The notes beneath the pieces are model-generated. The model saw only the letters and a list, made by a program, of their open reading frames with translations, had not been told where the DNA came from and did no database searches. A stretch of 63,868 nt of DNA, taken from NCBI RefSeq assembly GCF_024519315.1, contig NZ_JANIIC010000062.1, forward strand, positions 1 to 63,868. The letters run 5' to 3'. Shown in pieces: positions 1 to 8,620 of the stretch. A program made the position numbers and the translations under genes. This stretch comes from Streptomyces malaysiensis subsp. samsunensis. Lineage in GTDB: Bacteria; Actinomycetota; Actinomycetes; Streptomycetales; Streptomycetaceae. Position 1 is the stretch's first letter. Every line of letters begins with the position of its first letter.

Positions 1-7
1 ATTCTTC

Positions 8-51
8 AAAAAGACCCTGATGGGAAGTGAACTTCCCATCAGGGTCTTTTT
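8..51. terminator. Perfect palindromic hairpin, bidirectional terminator
   Basis: Two 21-nt arms (8-28 and 31-51) are exact reverse complements around a 2-nt centre. The left arm begins with five A and the right arm ends with five T, so transcripts from either side would end in a GC-stem hairpin followed by U residues. It lies before the first gene of the window and most likely ends the gene to the left, which is outside the window. Seen directly; termination is inferred. Confidence 0.85.
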
Positions 52-148
52 CATGCCCATGTCTGGTACGCCCCGGTGCCGGAGCTGTCCGGGCCTACCG
101 GTAGAGTCATGGAGCATCATCGGCCTGTTTCTCACGGGAGGCTCCCGG

Positions 149-757
149 GTGGAGGTACAGGAGACACGAGTTCAGACGGACCGTGTGCTCACCATCCCGA
201 ACATCCTCAGCGCTGCGCGCCTCGTCGGCGTGCCGCTTTTCCTGTGGCTGATCCTCCGGCCCGAGTTCGGCGGGCCCAAGAGCGACGGCTGGGCACTGCT
301 GGTCCTGGCGCTCAGTGGCGTCAGTGACTATCTCGACGGGAAGCTGGCTCGTCGCTGGAACCAGATCAGCAGCCTTGGCCGGTTTCTCGATCCGGCGGCC
401 GACCGTCTCTACATACTGTCTACACTTGTCGGTCTCACCTGGCGCGAGATCCTGCCCCTCTGGCTGACCGCGGTCCTTCTCGTGCGAGAGCTGGTCCTGC
501 TTGTGATGGTGGGCGTCCTCCGGCGCCATGGCTATCCGCCGCCGCAGGTGAACTTCCTCGGCAAGGCGGCTACCTTCAACCTGATGTATGCTTTCCCGTT
601 GCTCCTTCTGAGTGAGGGAAGTGGCTGGCTTCACACGACCGCCGCCATTTTCGGATGGGCGTTCGCCGGATGGGGTACAACACTCTATTGGTGGGCAGGA
701 GTCCTCTACGTGGTTCAGGTCCGCCGACTTGTCAGGGCGGACACCGCGGCCGACTGA
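149..757 (+). CDS. CDP-alcohol phosphatidyltransferase family protein
   Basis: An integral membrane enzyme of about 202 residues that should join a CDP-activated lipid to a small alcohol (phosphatidylglycerophosphate or phosphatidylinositol-phosphate synthase class). The family motif D-G-x2-A-R-x8-G-x3-D-x3-D is complete (DGKLAR, then GRFLDPAADR, about residues 60-85), and hydrophobic segments follow. I chose the GTG at 149 because the upstream in-frame extension is unlike the family and the protein then begins just before the first membrane helix. It corresponds in position to M. tuberculosis pgsA2 (Rv1822) beside the DUF881 genes. The alcohol acceptor cannot be told from sequence. Confidence 0.85.
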   Translation: MEVQETRVQTDRVLTIPNILSAARLVGVPLFLWLILRPEFGGPKSDGWALLVLALSGVSDYLDGKLARRWNQISSLGRFLDPAADRLYILSTLVGLTWREILPLWLTAVLLVRELVLLVMVGVLRRHGYPPPQVNFLGKAATFNLMYAFPLLLLSEGSGWLHTTAAIFGWAFAGWGTTLYWWAGVLYVVQVRRLVRADTAAD

Positions 758-870
758 GCTCGCCGTAGCGGCGTCCATAGAGGCCGGGGCCCGTAGCGCG
801 GTAGGTGTAAGGGCCATCGGGCGTGCACGGTCGGCATGACCGTCGTCTCTTCAAGGAGGACGCTTCCGAC

Positions 871-3366
871 ATGAAGGCCGTCGTGATGGCAGGGGGCGAG
901 GGGACTCGTCTGCGCCCCATGACCTCGACCATGCCCAAACCGCTACTGCCCGTGGCCAACCGGCCGATCATGGAGCATGTGCTCCGGCTGCTCAAGCGGC
1001 ATGGTCTCAGCGAGACCGTGGTGACAGTCCAGTTCCTCGCGTCCCTGGTCAAGAACTACTTCGGTGACGGCGAGGAGCTCGGCATGGAGCTCACGTACGC
1101 GAATGAGGAGAAGCCACTCGGCACCGCCGGTAGCGTCAAGAACGCGGAGGAAGCACTCAAGGACGACACCTTCCTGGTGATCTCCGGTGATGCCCTGACG
1201 GATTTCGACCTCACGGATCTGATCAATTTCCATAAGGAAAAGGGCGCCCTTGTCACTGTCTGTCTGACGCGCGTTCCCAACCCCCTCGAATTCGGTATCA
1301 CCATCGTCGACGAGGCGGGAAAGGTCGAGCGCTTCCTGGAGAAGCCCACCTGGGGCCAGGTCTTCTCCGATACGGTCAACACCGGCATCTACGTCATGGA
1401 GCCGGAGGTCTTCGACTATGTCGAGCCCGATGTGCCGGTCGACTGGTCCGGAGATGTCTTCCCTCAGCTGATGAAGGAGGGCAAGCCCATCTTCGGCTAT
1501 ATCGCCGAGGGCTACTGGGAGGACGTCGGCACCCATGAGAGCTATGTGAAGGCCCAGGCCGACGTTCTCGAGGGCAAGGTCGACGTCGAGCTCGACGGAT
1601 TCGAGATCTCCCCCGGCGTATGGGTCGCCGAAGGGGCGGATGTGCATCCGGAGGCCGTGCTCCGCGGTCCGCTCTACATCGGCGACTACGCCAAGGTGGA
1701 GGACGGTGCCGAGATCCGCGAGCACACCGTCGTCGGCTCCAATGTCGTGGTGAAGAGCGGCGCCTTTCTGCACAAGGCCGTGGTGCACGACAACGTGTAC
1801 GTCGGCCAGCAGAGCAATCTGCGCGGCTGTGTCATCGGCAAGAACACCGACATCATGCGCGCGGCGCGTATCGAGGACGGGGCCGTCATCGGCGATGAGT
1901 GCCTGATCGGTGAGGAATCGATTGTCCAGGGCAATGTCCGGGTCTATCCGTTCAAGACCATCGAGGCGGGCGCGTTCGTCAACACCTCGGTGATCTGGGA
2001 GTCCCGGGGGCAGGCTCATCTGTTCGGCGCCCGGGGCGTCTCCGGCATCCTCAATGTGGAGATCACCCCGGAGCTCGCGGTGCGCCTCGCCGGGGCGTAT
2101 GCGACGACCCTCAAGAAGGGCTCCACGGTCACCACGGCGCGTGACCACTCCAGGGGCGCGCGGGCGCTCAAACGGGCGATGATCTCCGCCCTCCAGACCA
2201 GCGCCATCGACGTACGGGACCTGGAGAACGTACCGCTGCCGGTGGCCCGGCAGCAGACCGCGCGCGGCAGCGCCGGCGGCTTTATGATCCGGACCTCTCC
2301 CGGGGTGCCCGACTCGGTCGACATCATGTTCTTCGACGAGCGGGGCGCCGATCTCTCGGCGGGCGGTCAGCGCAAGCTGGACCGGGTCTACGCCCGGCAG
2401 GAGTACCGCAGGGCCTTCCCGGGCGAGATCGGTGACCTCAGCTTCCCGTCGAGCGTCTTCGACTCGTACACGGGCTCGCTGCTGCGCGCCGTGGACATCA
2501 GCGGCATCGCCGAATCCGGTCTCAAGGTCGTCGTGGACGCCGCCAATGGAAGCGCCGGGCTGGTGCTCCCGAGCCTGCTGGGCCGGCTCGGGGTGGACGC
2601 GCTGACCATCAACCCCGGTCTGGACGAGTCGCGTCCGACGGAGACGGCCGATGGCCGCCGGTCGGGGCTGGCCCGGCTCGGCGAGATCGTCGCCTCGGCG
2701 CGGGCGGCGTTCGGGGTGCGGTTCGACCCGGTCGGTGAGCGGTTCTCGCTCGTCGACGAGCGGGGGCGGATCGTGGAGGACGACCGGACGCTGCTGGTGA
2801 TGCTGGACCTGGTCGCCGCGGAGCGGCGCAGCGGGCGGGTGGCGCTTCCGGTGACCACGACCCGTATCGCCGAGCAGGTGGCGGCGTATCACGGCACACA
2901 GGTGGAGTGGACGACCACCGCGGCGGACGATCTGACCCGGGTGGCCCGGTCGGAGTCCACCATCTTCGGGGGCGATGGCCGCGGTGGCTTCATCATCCCC
3001 GAGTCCACCAGCGTCTTCGACGGTACGGCCGCGTTCGTCCGGCTGATCGGGCTGGTGGCGCGCACTCAGCTGACCCTGAGTCAGATCGATGCGAGGATTC
3101 CGCGGGCGCATGTCCAACGGCGTGATCTGGCCACCCCCTGGGCGGTCAAGGGCCTGGTCATGCGGCATGTCGTGGAGGCGGCGAGCGACCGTTCCGTGGA
3201 CACCACGGACGGGGTGCGGGTCGTGGAGGCCGACGGGCGGTGGGTCATGGTGCTGCCCGACCCGGCCGAGGCGGTCACCCATCTGTGGGCGGAGGGTCCG
3301 GACGAGGCGTCCGCGCAGGCCCTGCTGGACGAGTGGTCGAGCGTCGTGGACAGCGCGGGGCGCTGA
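871..3366 (+). CDS. Mannose-1-phosphate guanylyltransferase-like / phosphomannomutase-like fusion
   Basis: The 831-residue protein has three parts. An N-terminal nucleotidyltransferase (about 1-235) carries the GGEGTRLRP signature at residues 8-16. A left-handed beta-helix of hexapeptide repeats follows (about 250-370). The C-terminal half resembles phosphomannomutase/phosphoglucomutase. A strong AAGGAGGA site stands 10 nt before the ATG. The transferase should make an NDP-sugar, probably GDP-mannose, for glycan or glycolipid synthesis. The mutase half looks inactive. The usual TASHNP loop reads RTSPG (around 476), the metal loop DGDADR reads DPVGER (619-624), and GEESGH is replaced by GGDGRGG (700-706). 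It may therefore be a regulatory pseudo-enzyme domain. The exact sugar is uncertain. Confidence 0.8.
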   Translation: MKAVVMAGGEGTRLRPMTSTMPKPLLPVANRPIMEHVLRLLKRHGLSETVVTVQFLASLVKNYFGDGEELGMELTYANEEKPLGTAGSVKNAEEALKDDTFLVISGDALTDFDLTDLINFHKEKGALVTVCLTRVPNPLEFGITIVDEAGKVERFLEKPTWGQVFSDTVNTGIYVMEPEVFDYVEPDVPVDWSGDVFPQLMKEGKPIFGYIAEGYWEDVGTHESYVKAQADVLEGKVDVELDGFEISPGVWVAEGADVHPEAVLRGPLYIGDYAKVEDGAEIREHTVVGSNVVVKSGAFLHKAVVHDNVYVGQQSNLRGCVIGKNTDIMRAARIEDGAVIGDECLIGEESIVQGNVRVYPFKTIEAGAFVNTSVIWESRGQAHLFGARGVSGILNVEITPELAVRLAGAYATTLKKGSTVTTARDHSRGARALKRAMISALQTSAIDVRDLENVPLPVARQQTARGSAGGFMIRTSPGVPDSVDIMFFDERGADLSAGGQRKLDRVYARQEYRRAFPGEIGDLSFPSSVFDSYTGSLLRAVDISGIAESGLKVVVDAANGSAGLVLPSLLGRLGVDALTINPGLDESRPTETADGRRSGLARLGEIVASARAAFGVRFDPVGERFSLVDERGRIVEDDRTLLVMLDLVAAERRSGRVALPVTTTRIAEQVAAYHGTQVEWTTTAADDLTRVARSESTIFGGDGRGGFIIPESTSVFDGTAAFVRLIGLVARTQLTLSQIDARIPRAHVQRRDLATPWAVKGLVMRHVVEAASDRSVDTTDGVRVVEADGRWVMVLPDPAEAVTHLWAEGPDEASAQALLDEWSSVVDSAGR

Positions 3367-3482
3367 CAGCGGGGCCGTTCGCCCACGTCTGAGCGCGTCG
3401 GGCCGCCGCCCCGAGGTCCCGGATCCGGCACGCCGGAGGGGCCATTCGGTGGCGGCGGCCCCCACGTGCGACGATGTGCGGC

Positions 3483-4403
3483 ATGTCGCAGCAGCCCCCC
3501 GTTCGGAGCACAGCATCGTCGCGCCCACGCCTCGACGCGTCCATGTCGCTGCTGACCAATGTGATGGACCACAGCCTCGACGACGGTTACGCCGAGGCCG
3601 CGGCGCGGCGCGGGGAGACCGGTCGCTCGCGTCTACCGCGCACCGTGCGGGCCAAATTGGGGCTGGCTCTCGGTCTTGTCCTGGTCGCGGTCGTCATCAC
3701 CGTGGGCGCCGCCGAGGCGCGGATATCCGCGCCGACGCTGGCCAAGGAGCGGGGAGAACTGATCGACCGCATCGAGACGGGGAACTCGAACGCGGACAAG
3801 CTCGCCAGGAACGTGGACAAGCTCCGTGGCGAGGTCGGGGAGAAGCAGCGGCAGGCGCTGGAGAAGGACGGCGGGGCCAAGGCCGATCTGGTGGCGCTGC
3901 TCGCGGGGGCCAACGAGGTGACGGGCCCCGGGGTGAAACTGGTGGTCGACGACGCCAAGGACGCGACCGGCAGCGGCGGGGGACCACGGGAGAGCGCCGA
4001 CTTCTCCGATACCGGCCGGGTGCGCGACCACGATATGCAGCGGGTCGTCAACGGTCTGTGGGAGTCGGGGGCGGAGGCCGTCTCGATCAACGGACAGCGG
4101 CTGACGGCGCTCTCGGCGATCAGGGCCGCGGGAGACGCCATACTGGTCGACAACAAGCCGCTGGCGCCGCCGTATACGGTGCTCGCGGTGGGGGACGGGC
4201 AGCGGCTGAGCACCGCTTTCCAGAACAGCGCGGACGGTCAGTACCTGCATGTGCTTCAGCAGAACTATGACATCCGCACGAGCATCTCCGCCCAGGACTC
4301 GCTCCGGCTTCCGGCCGCGCCGAGCCTGATCGTACGTACCGCGGAACCGATAGCCGGTGGGCCCGGCAAGGGTGACGCCGACACAGGGAAGGGCACATCG
4401 TGA
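3483..4403 (+). CDS. DUF881 membrane-anchored protein (first copy)
   Basis: About 306 residues: a short cytoplasmic N-terminus, one membrane helix near residues 52-72, a charged, coiled-coil-like stretch, then the DUF881 domain (VTGPGVKLVVDDAK through the INGQRLTALSAIRAAGD region). Function is unknown. The family sits in actinobacterial and Firmicutes envelope or division loci. The start is uncertain because no clear ribosome site precedes the ATG at 3483, and another in-frame start lies 9 nt upstream. The stop overlaps the next gene by four bases (GTGA), so the three DUF881/SBP genes are probably co-translated and may form one membrane complex. Confidence 0.8.
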   Translation: MSQQPPVRSTASSRPRLDASMSLLTNVMDHSLDDGYAEAAARRGETGRSRLPRTVRAKLGLALGLVLVAVVITVGAAEARISAPTLAKERGELIDRIETGNSNADKLARNVDKLRGEVGEKQRQALEKDGGAKADLVALLAGANEVTGPGVKLVVDDAKDATGSGGGPRESADFSDTGRVRDHDMQRVVNGLWESGAEAVSINGQRLTALSAIRAAGDAILVDNKPLAPPYTVLAVGDGQRLSTAFQNSADGQYLHVLQQNYDIRTSISAQDSLRLPAAPSLIVRTAEPIAGGPGKGDADTGKGTS

Positions 4404-4732
4404 TCGCCGTATTGGGGCTCATCGTGGGAGTCGTGGTGGGACTTGTGGTCCGACCCGTGGTGCCGACGATGGTCGAGCCCTATCTGCCGATCGCCGTCGT
4501 GGCGGCACTCGACGCGGTCTTCGGAGGCTTCCGGGCGATGCTGGACGGGATCTTCGACGACAAGGTCTTCGTCGTATCGTTCCTGTCCAATGTGGTGGTG
4601 GCCGCACTGATCGTCTTCCTCGGTGACAAGCTGGGCGTCGGTGCCCAGCTGTCGACGGGAGTCGTGGTCGTGCTCGGTATCCGGATCTTCTCCAACGCGG
4701 CCGCGATCCGCCGCCATGTGTTCCGGGCGTGA
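4400..4732 (+). CDS. Small basic protein (DUF1290/SBP family) membrane protein
   Basis: A 110-residue, very hydrophobic protein with three or four predicted membrane segments and a characteristic small-basic-protein sequence (VRPVVPTMVEPYLP, then DAVFGGFRAMLDGIFD). Bacillus relatives sit beside ftsA-ftsZ, but no biochemical role is settled. It is sandwiched between two DUF881 genes with four-base overlaps at its start and a very short spacing at its end. The arrangement matches Rv1823-Rv1825 of M. tuberculosis. A scaffold role in the envelope or division apparatus is inference only. Confidence 0.85.
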   Translation: MIAVLGLIVGVVVGLVVRPVVPTMVEPYLPIAVVAALDAVFGGFRAMLDGIFDDKVFVVSFLSNVVVAALIVFLGDKLGVGAQLSTGVVVVLGIRIFSNAAAIRRHVFRA

Positions 4733-4737
4733 GGCCG

Positions 4738-6195
4738 ATGACGACCGACGACACCCCTGAGAAGCCCGAGAAGCCACAGCCGGCCGAAAATCGTGGGCAG
4801 GCCGAAACGCCGCGACAGGTGGCCGAAACGCCGCGACTCGCCGAGCGGGACGCCAAGGCCGAGCGGCCCGTGAGGCCCGAGCACCCGCCGAAGGCTGAGC
4901 AGCCCCAGCCCGCGAAGACCGAGAAGGCCGCTGAGCGGCCGCCGCGGTCGCCCGAGCCGCCGCGACGGCCGGAGGCGCCCGAGAGGCCCGCGCGCTCCGG
5001 AGAGCCGCGCGAGCGGGCGGAGCCCCAGCGGCCGTCGGCGGCCGGACCGCCACGCCAGGGCGCTGCCTCCGAACCGCCACGGCAGGGCGCTGCCTCCGGG
5101 CCGCTGCGGCCGGGCGCCGCGCCGCCCGCCCGGAGGCCCGAGCGCCGTGACATGCCGCTCCGCCGTGACACGCCCGAGCGTCGCGACACGCCGGAGCGCC
5201 GTGACGCACCGAAGCGCCGTGACTCGCCGGAGCGGCCGGGCAGGCCCGCCGCGCCCGGGCCGGGCGGTTTCAAGGACCTCGCCCTCAGGAAGCCCCTGCC
5301 CAAGGCCGTGCTGCCCGAGGCCCTGCCGCCCCAGGCCCAGGGCCGTCCCGTCAGGCCGGGGGCGCCCACCGCGGGCGGCGGGGCCACCGGGCCCGCCGAC
5401 GGGTCCCGGAGCGGCCCCGGAGAGCCTGTGGGGCCCGCTCCCGGCCCCGGAGCCGGTCAGGGGCCGGAGGAGGCCCTGAGCGGCCGCCAGCGACTGGTGA
5501 AGGGCGTATGGCCGCCGCGGCTGACCCGTGCGCAGCTGATCGTCGCCCTGCTGCTCTTCGGTCTCGGCCTGGGCCTGGCCATCCAGGTGCGTTCGACCAA
5601 CGAGAACAGCGTGTTGCGCGGCGCCCGGCAGGAGGACCTGGTCCGGATCCTCGACGAGCTGGACTCCCGCACCCAGCGGCTCCAGGACGAGAAGCGCCGC
5701 CTGGAGAACCAGCGCACCGAGCTGGAGAACAGCTCGGACCAGGCCGAGGAGGCCCGCAAGCAGACGCTCCAGAAGGAGCAGCAGCTGGGCGTGCTCGCCG
5801 GTACGGTGGCAGCGCAGGGCCCCGGCATCACCATCACCATCGACGACTCCCGGGGCTCCGTGGAGTCGGACATGCTGCTCGACACGGTCCAGGAGCTGCG
5901 CGCGGCGGGCGCCGAGGCGATTCAGATCGGCACGGTGCGCGTGGTCGCCGGCACCTACTTCTCGGACAGCGGCGGCGCGATCCGGATCGATGGACGGAAA
6001 GTGACGCGACCGTATGTTGTGAAGGTGATCGGCAAGCCGGAAGATCTGGAGCCGGCGCTGAACATCCCGGGCGGCGTGGTGCAGAGCCTGGAGAAGGAGC
6101 AGGCCACTGTGTCCGTGCGGCGGGAGAAGAAGATCGTTGTGGATGCCTTGCGATCGGCGAAGCGGCCTGACTACGCTCGGTCGTCATCACGGTGA
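4738..6195 (+). CDS. DUF881 protein with long Pro/Glu/Arg-rich N-terminus (second copy)
   Basis: About 485 residues. The first 250 or so are low-complexity Pro-Glu-Arg-Ala, with repeated blocks of the type PERRD and PPRQGAAS, presumably disordered and cytoplasmic. One membrane helix follows (near 262-280), then a coiled coil (LDELDSRTQRLQDEKRRLENQ) and the DUF881 domain (GPGITITIDDSRG to IRIDGRKVTRPYVVKVIG). The ATG at 4738 is preferred, but a GTG at 4729 overlaps the previous stop and is equally possible. This copy has a much longer tail than the first DUF881 protein, so the pair probably has different cytoplasmic partners. Confidence 0.8.
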   Translation: MTTDDTPEKPEKPQPAENRGQAETPRQVAETPRLAERDAKAERPVRPEHPPKAEQPQPAKTEKAAERPPRSPEPPRRPEAPERPARSGEPRERAEPQRPSAAGPPRQGAASEPPRQGAASGPLRPGAAPPARRPERRDMPLRRDTPERRDTPERRDAPKRRDSPERPGRPAAPGPGGFKDLALRKPLPKAVLPEALPPQAQGRPVRPGAPTAGGGATGPADGSRSGPGEPVGPAPGPGAGQGPEEALSGRQRLVKGVWPPRLTRAQLIVALLLFGLGLGLAIQVRSTNENSVLRGARQEDLVRILDELDSRTQRLQDEKRRLENQRTELENSSDQAEEARKQTLQKEQQLGVLAGTVAAQGPGITITIDDSRGSVESDMLLDTVQELRAAGAEAIQIGTVRVVAGTYFSDSGGAIRIDGRKVTRPYVVKVIGKPEDLEPALNIPGGVVQSLEKEQATVSVRREKKIVVDALRSAKRPDYARSSSR

Positions 6196-6385
6196 GGCGG
6201 TTCGAAATGGGGGTCTCTCGGGGAGACCATGTGGACGCGGGGGGTCGACGCACCGGAAGATCCGCGCGTGATGGAAACTGTCTGGTGGTCGCGGACGTTG
6301 TGAGGATGTCCGGACCGTCTGGTGTGTGCATCGAGGGTTTGTCCTGCCCCACGGGCGGGTCTGTTTCAGTCAAGGGGAATCGCCC

Positions 6386-7156
6386 GTGAAGTTGTTCGGG
6401 AAGTTGTTCGGCAAGAGTGCCCGCCAGGATGGCGGCAGCAGCACCGCTCGCCACCGCGCCTCACGAGGCGCGGAGGAGAGCGGAGGGGGCACCGGGGAGC
6501 GTCCGCTGTTCCGGGACCAGGTCGGCGGACAGGGCGCGTCTGTTGACCCCTCCGCGGCCGGGCCCATAGGTTCCGAGGAGCCATCGGCCGCTCGGAGTGG
6601 TGGAGGGTTCGGCTTGCCGGTCTGTCAGCGGTGTGGCCACCGGAACGCGGAGGCCAGCCGGTTCTGCTCCAACTGCGGTGCCCCGCTGCGTGGCGGTGCC
6701 GCGCCCTCCGAGCGTGCCTCGGAGACCACCTCCACCATTTCGATCTCGGGTCTCGAGGCGTACGACTCCGAGGTGACCGGGCAGACGCCGCTGCCGTCGC
6801 TCAGCCCGGAGGCGCAGGCCGCCGTCGAGGCGCTGCCGCTGGGATCGGCGCTGCTGGTGGTCCGCCGCGGGCCGAACTCGGGCAGCCGCTTCCTGCTGGA
6901 CAGTGATGTCACCACGGCGGGCCGCCACCCGCAGAGCGACATCTTCCTGGACGATGTGACGGTCTCCCGCCGCCATGTGGAGTTCCAGCGCGGTCAGGAC
7001 GGCAGCTTCACCGTCGCGGACGTCGGCAGCCTCAACGGGACGTACGTCAACCGGGAGCAGATCGACGCGCCGGTCGTCCTGGCCAGCGGCGACGAGGTGC
7101 AGATCGGTAAGTACCGGCTGGTCTTCTACCCGAGCCAGCGGGGCGTCGGCATCTGA
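6386..7156 (+). CDS. garA: GarA/OdhI-type FHA protein with N-terminal zinc ribbon
   Basis: A 256-residue cytoplasmic protein. Residues 80-97 form a zinc ribbon (CQRC...CSNC). Residues 113-116 spell ETTS, the threonine motif that PknB/PknG phosphorylate in mycobacterial GarA and corynebacterial OdhI. A C-terminal FHA domain (about 160-245) keeps the GR, SRRH and NGTYVN phosphothreonine-binding residues. In those relatives the unphosphorylated protein inhibits 2-oxoglutarate dehydrogenase and related enzymes, and phosphorylation makes the FHA domain bind its own tail. The same switch is inferred here from motif and synteny with Rv1827. The zinc ribbon and long N-terminus are extra. GTG start, with AAGGGGA upstream. 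gcvH, which normally precedes garA, is absent. Confidence 0.75.
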   Translation: MKLFGKLFGKSARQDGGSSTARHRASRGAEESGGGTGERPLFRDQVGGQGASVDPSAAGPIGSEEPSAARSGGGFGLPVCQRCGHRNAEASRFCSNCGAPLRGGAAPSERASETTSTISISGLEAYDSEVTGQTPLPSLSPEAQAAVEALPLGSALLVVRRGPNSGSRFLLDSDVTTAGRHPQSDIFLDDVTVSRRHVEFQRGQDGSFTVADVGSLNGTYVNREQIDAPVVLASGDEVQIGKYRLVFYPSQRGVGI

Positions 7157-7174
7157 CCCGTCCAGGGGAGGTCC

Positions 7175-7927
7175 ATGCTTCAGACACCGTCGGGCGGTGC
7201 CGATACCGGCACCGCCCCCGCGGACGGCCGCTCGATGAGCATCGGCACCGTGCTGAATCTGTTGCGGGACGAGTTCCCCGAGGTCACCATCTCCAAGATC
7301 CGCTTCTTGGAGTCGGAGGGGCTGGTGGAGCCGCGGCGCACACCGTCCGGCTATCGCAAATTCAGCCAGCGGGATGTGGTGCGGCTCGGCCATATCCTCC
7401 GGATGCAGCGTGACCACTACCTGCCGCTCAAGGTCATCCGGGAGCATCTGGACGCCCTGGAGCGCGGGGAACCGTTGCAGCTTCCTGCCGCTTCGCAGGG
7501 AGCCCGGCAGCCGGGGTCGCTCGACGGCGGCGCCGAGGCGGCTCCGGACGGCCCCACGGCCGCCCGGGTCGGCCGTGCAGAGCTGCTGGCAACGGCCGAG
7601 GTCAGCGAGGTGGAGCTGGCCGAATGGGAGTCGTACGGGCTGCTCGCGCCGAGCGCGGACGGCGGCTACGACATCGAGGCGGTGACCGTCGCCCGGCTCA
7701 TCGCCGAACTCGGTCGTTTCGGCCTGGAACCACGTCATCTGCGAATCATGAAGGCTTCCGCCGAGCGCGAGGCCGGAATGGTCGAGCAGGTGGTCGCACC
7801 GCTGCGGCTGCATAGAAACCCGCAGACCAGAGCGCATGCGGAGGCCAGTGCGCGGGAGCTCGCCACGCTCTCCGTACAGCTGCACGCGGCCCTGGTGCGG
7901 TCGGCTCTGAGGGCCCAGGAGCGGTGA
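7175..7927 (+). CDS. ftsR: FtsR-type MerR-family transcriptional regulator
   Basis: A 250-residue DNA-binding protein. The MerR helix-turn-helix covers about residues 20-95 (SIGTVLNLLRDEF, ISKIRFLESEGLV, SGYRKFSQRDV), followed by a variable linker and a C-terminal helical domain with no metal-binding cysteines. It matches the Rv1828 / C. glutamicum FtsR family, where the protein activates ftsZ; the role here is inferred. GGGGAGG precedes the ATG. It lies 18 nt after garA, so the two are probably co-transcribed, as in other actinobacteria. Confidence 0.75.
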   Translation: MLQTPSGGADTGTAPADGRSMSIGTVLNLLRDEFPEVTISKIRFLESEGLVEPRRTPSGYRKFSQRDVVRLGHILRMQRDHYLPLKVIREHLDALERGEPLQLPAASQGARQPGSLDGGAEAAPDGPTAARVGRAELLATAEVSEVELAEWESYGLLAPSADGGYDIEAVTVARLIAELGRFGLEPRHLRIMKASAEREAGMVEQVVAPLRLHRNPQTRAHAEASARELATLSVQLHAALVRSALRAQER

Positions 7928-7979
7928 CCGGCCGGGCCCCGACTATCCAAACCGGCCGGGCACGTCCTAGGGTTGCTGT

Positions 7980-8453
7980 GTGAACGAGCTCGACGTCGTG
8001 GGTGTCCGGGTGGAAATGCCCTCCAACCAACCGATCGTGCTCCTGCGTGAAGTGGGAGGCGACCGCTACCTCCCCATCTGGATCGGACCAGGTGAGGCGA
8101 CCGCGATCGCCTTCGCTCAGCAGGGCATGGCTCCGGCGCGCCCGCTGACCCATGACCTTTTCAAAGACGTACTCGAAGCGGTCGGCCAGCAGCTCACGGA
8201 GGTCCGGATCACGGATCTGCGCGAGGGGGTCTTCTACGCGGAGCTGGTCTTCGCCAGCGGTGTGGAGGTCAGTGCCCGGCCGTCCGACGCCATAGCGCTC
8301 GCGCTGCGCACTGGAACGCCGATCTACGGCAGCGACGGCGTGCTGGACGACGCCGGTATCGCGATCCCGGACGAGCAGGAGGACGAGGTGGAGAAGTTCC
8401 GCGAGTTCCTCGACCAGATCTCGCCCGAGGACTTCGGAACCAGCAGCCAGTAG
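7980..8453 (+). CDS. Bifunctional nuclease domain protein (DUF151)
   Basis: 157 residues of the BFN/DUF151 fold (NELDVVGVRVEMPSNQPIVLL, then SARPSDAIALALR), ending in an acidic tail. Plant relatives are reported to have DNase/RNase activity; the bacterial role is unsettled. The GTG at 7980 has no ribosome site, but TAGGGT at 7968-7973 is a good -10 box placed so that transcription would begin at the GTG, suggesting a leaderless message. The gene corresponds in position and family to Rv1829, between two MerR genes. Confidence 0.8.
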   Translation: MNELDVVGVRVEMPSNQPIVLLREVGGDRYLPIWIGPGEATAIAFAQQGMAPARPLTHDLFKDVLEAVGQQLTEVRITDLREGVFYAELVFASGVEVSARPSDAIALALRTGTPIYGSDGVLDDAGIAIPDEQEDEVEKFREFLDQISPEDFGTSSQ

Positions 8454-8561
8454 ACGGTATGCCGGTCCTCGCTCGCGCATTCGAGTAGCCTTTCCCGGAC
8501 GAGGGACACGGGAAACCACCCTTAGGGTGATTATCACTCGGCGTGCCGAGTGTGGCGATCG

Positions 8562-8590
8562 TTGACGCACCCCGGGTGACTGCCTACCTT
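8562..8590 (+). promoter_or_regulatory. Predicted promoter with upstream palindromes for second merR gene
   Basis: TTGACG (8562-8567) and TACCTT (8585-8590) are separated by exactly 17 bp, a fair match to the Streptomyces housekeeping promoter, 30 bp before the next GTG start. Just upstream lie two palindromes, GTGATTATCAC (8527-8537) and an overlapping hairpin with CACTCGG/CCGAGTG arms. They are possible MerR-type operators. Promoter activity is inferred. Confidence 0.5.
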
Positions 8591-8620
8591 CAAGATGGCA
8601 GGTCGAGGACGGAGGTCGGC

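Noticed and set aside
943..3528. 861-residue open frame on the minus strand opposite the nucleotidyltransferase fusion
   Set aside because: Shadow frame of a high-GC gene: Arg/His/Gly-rich, no domain and no ribosome site, while the plus strand encodes an intact family protein.
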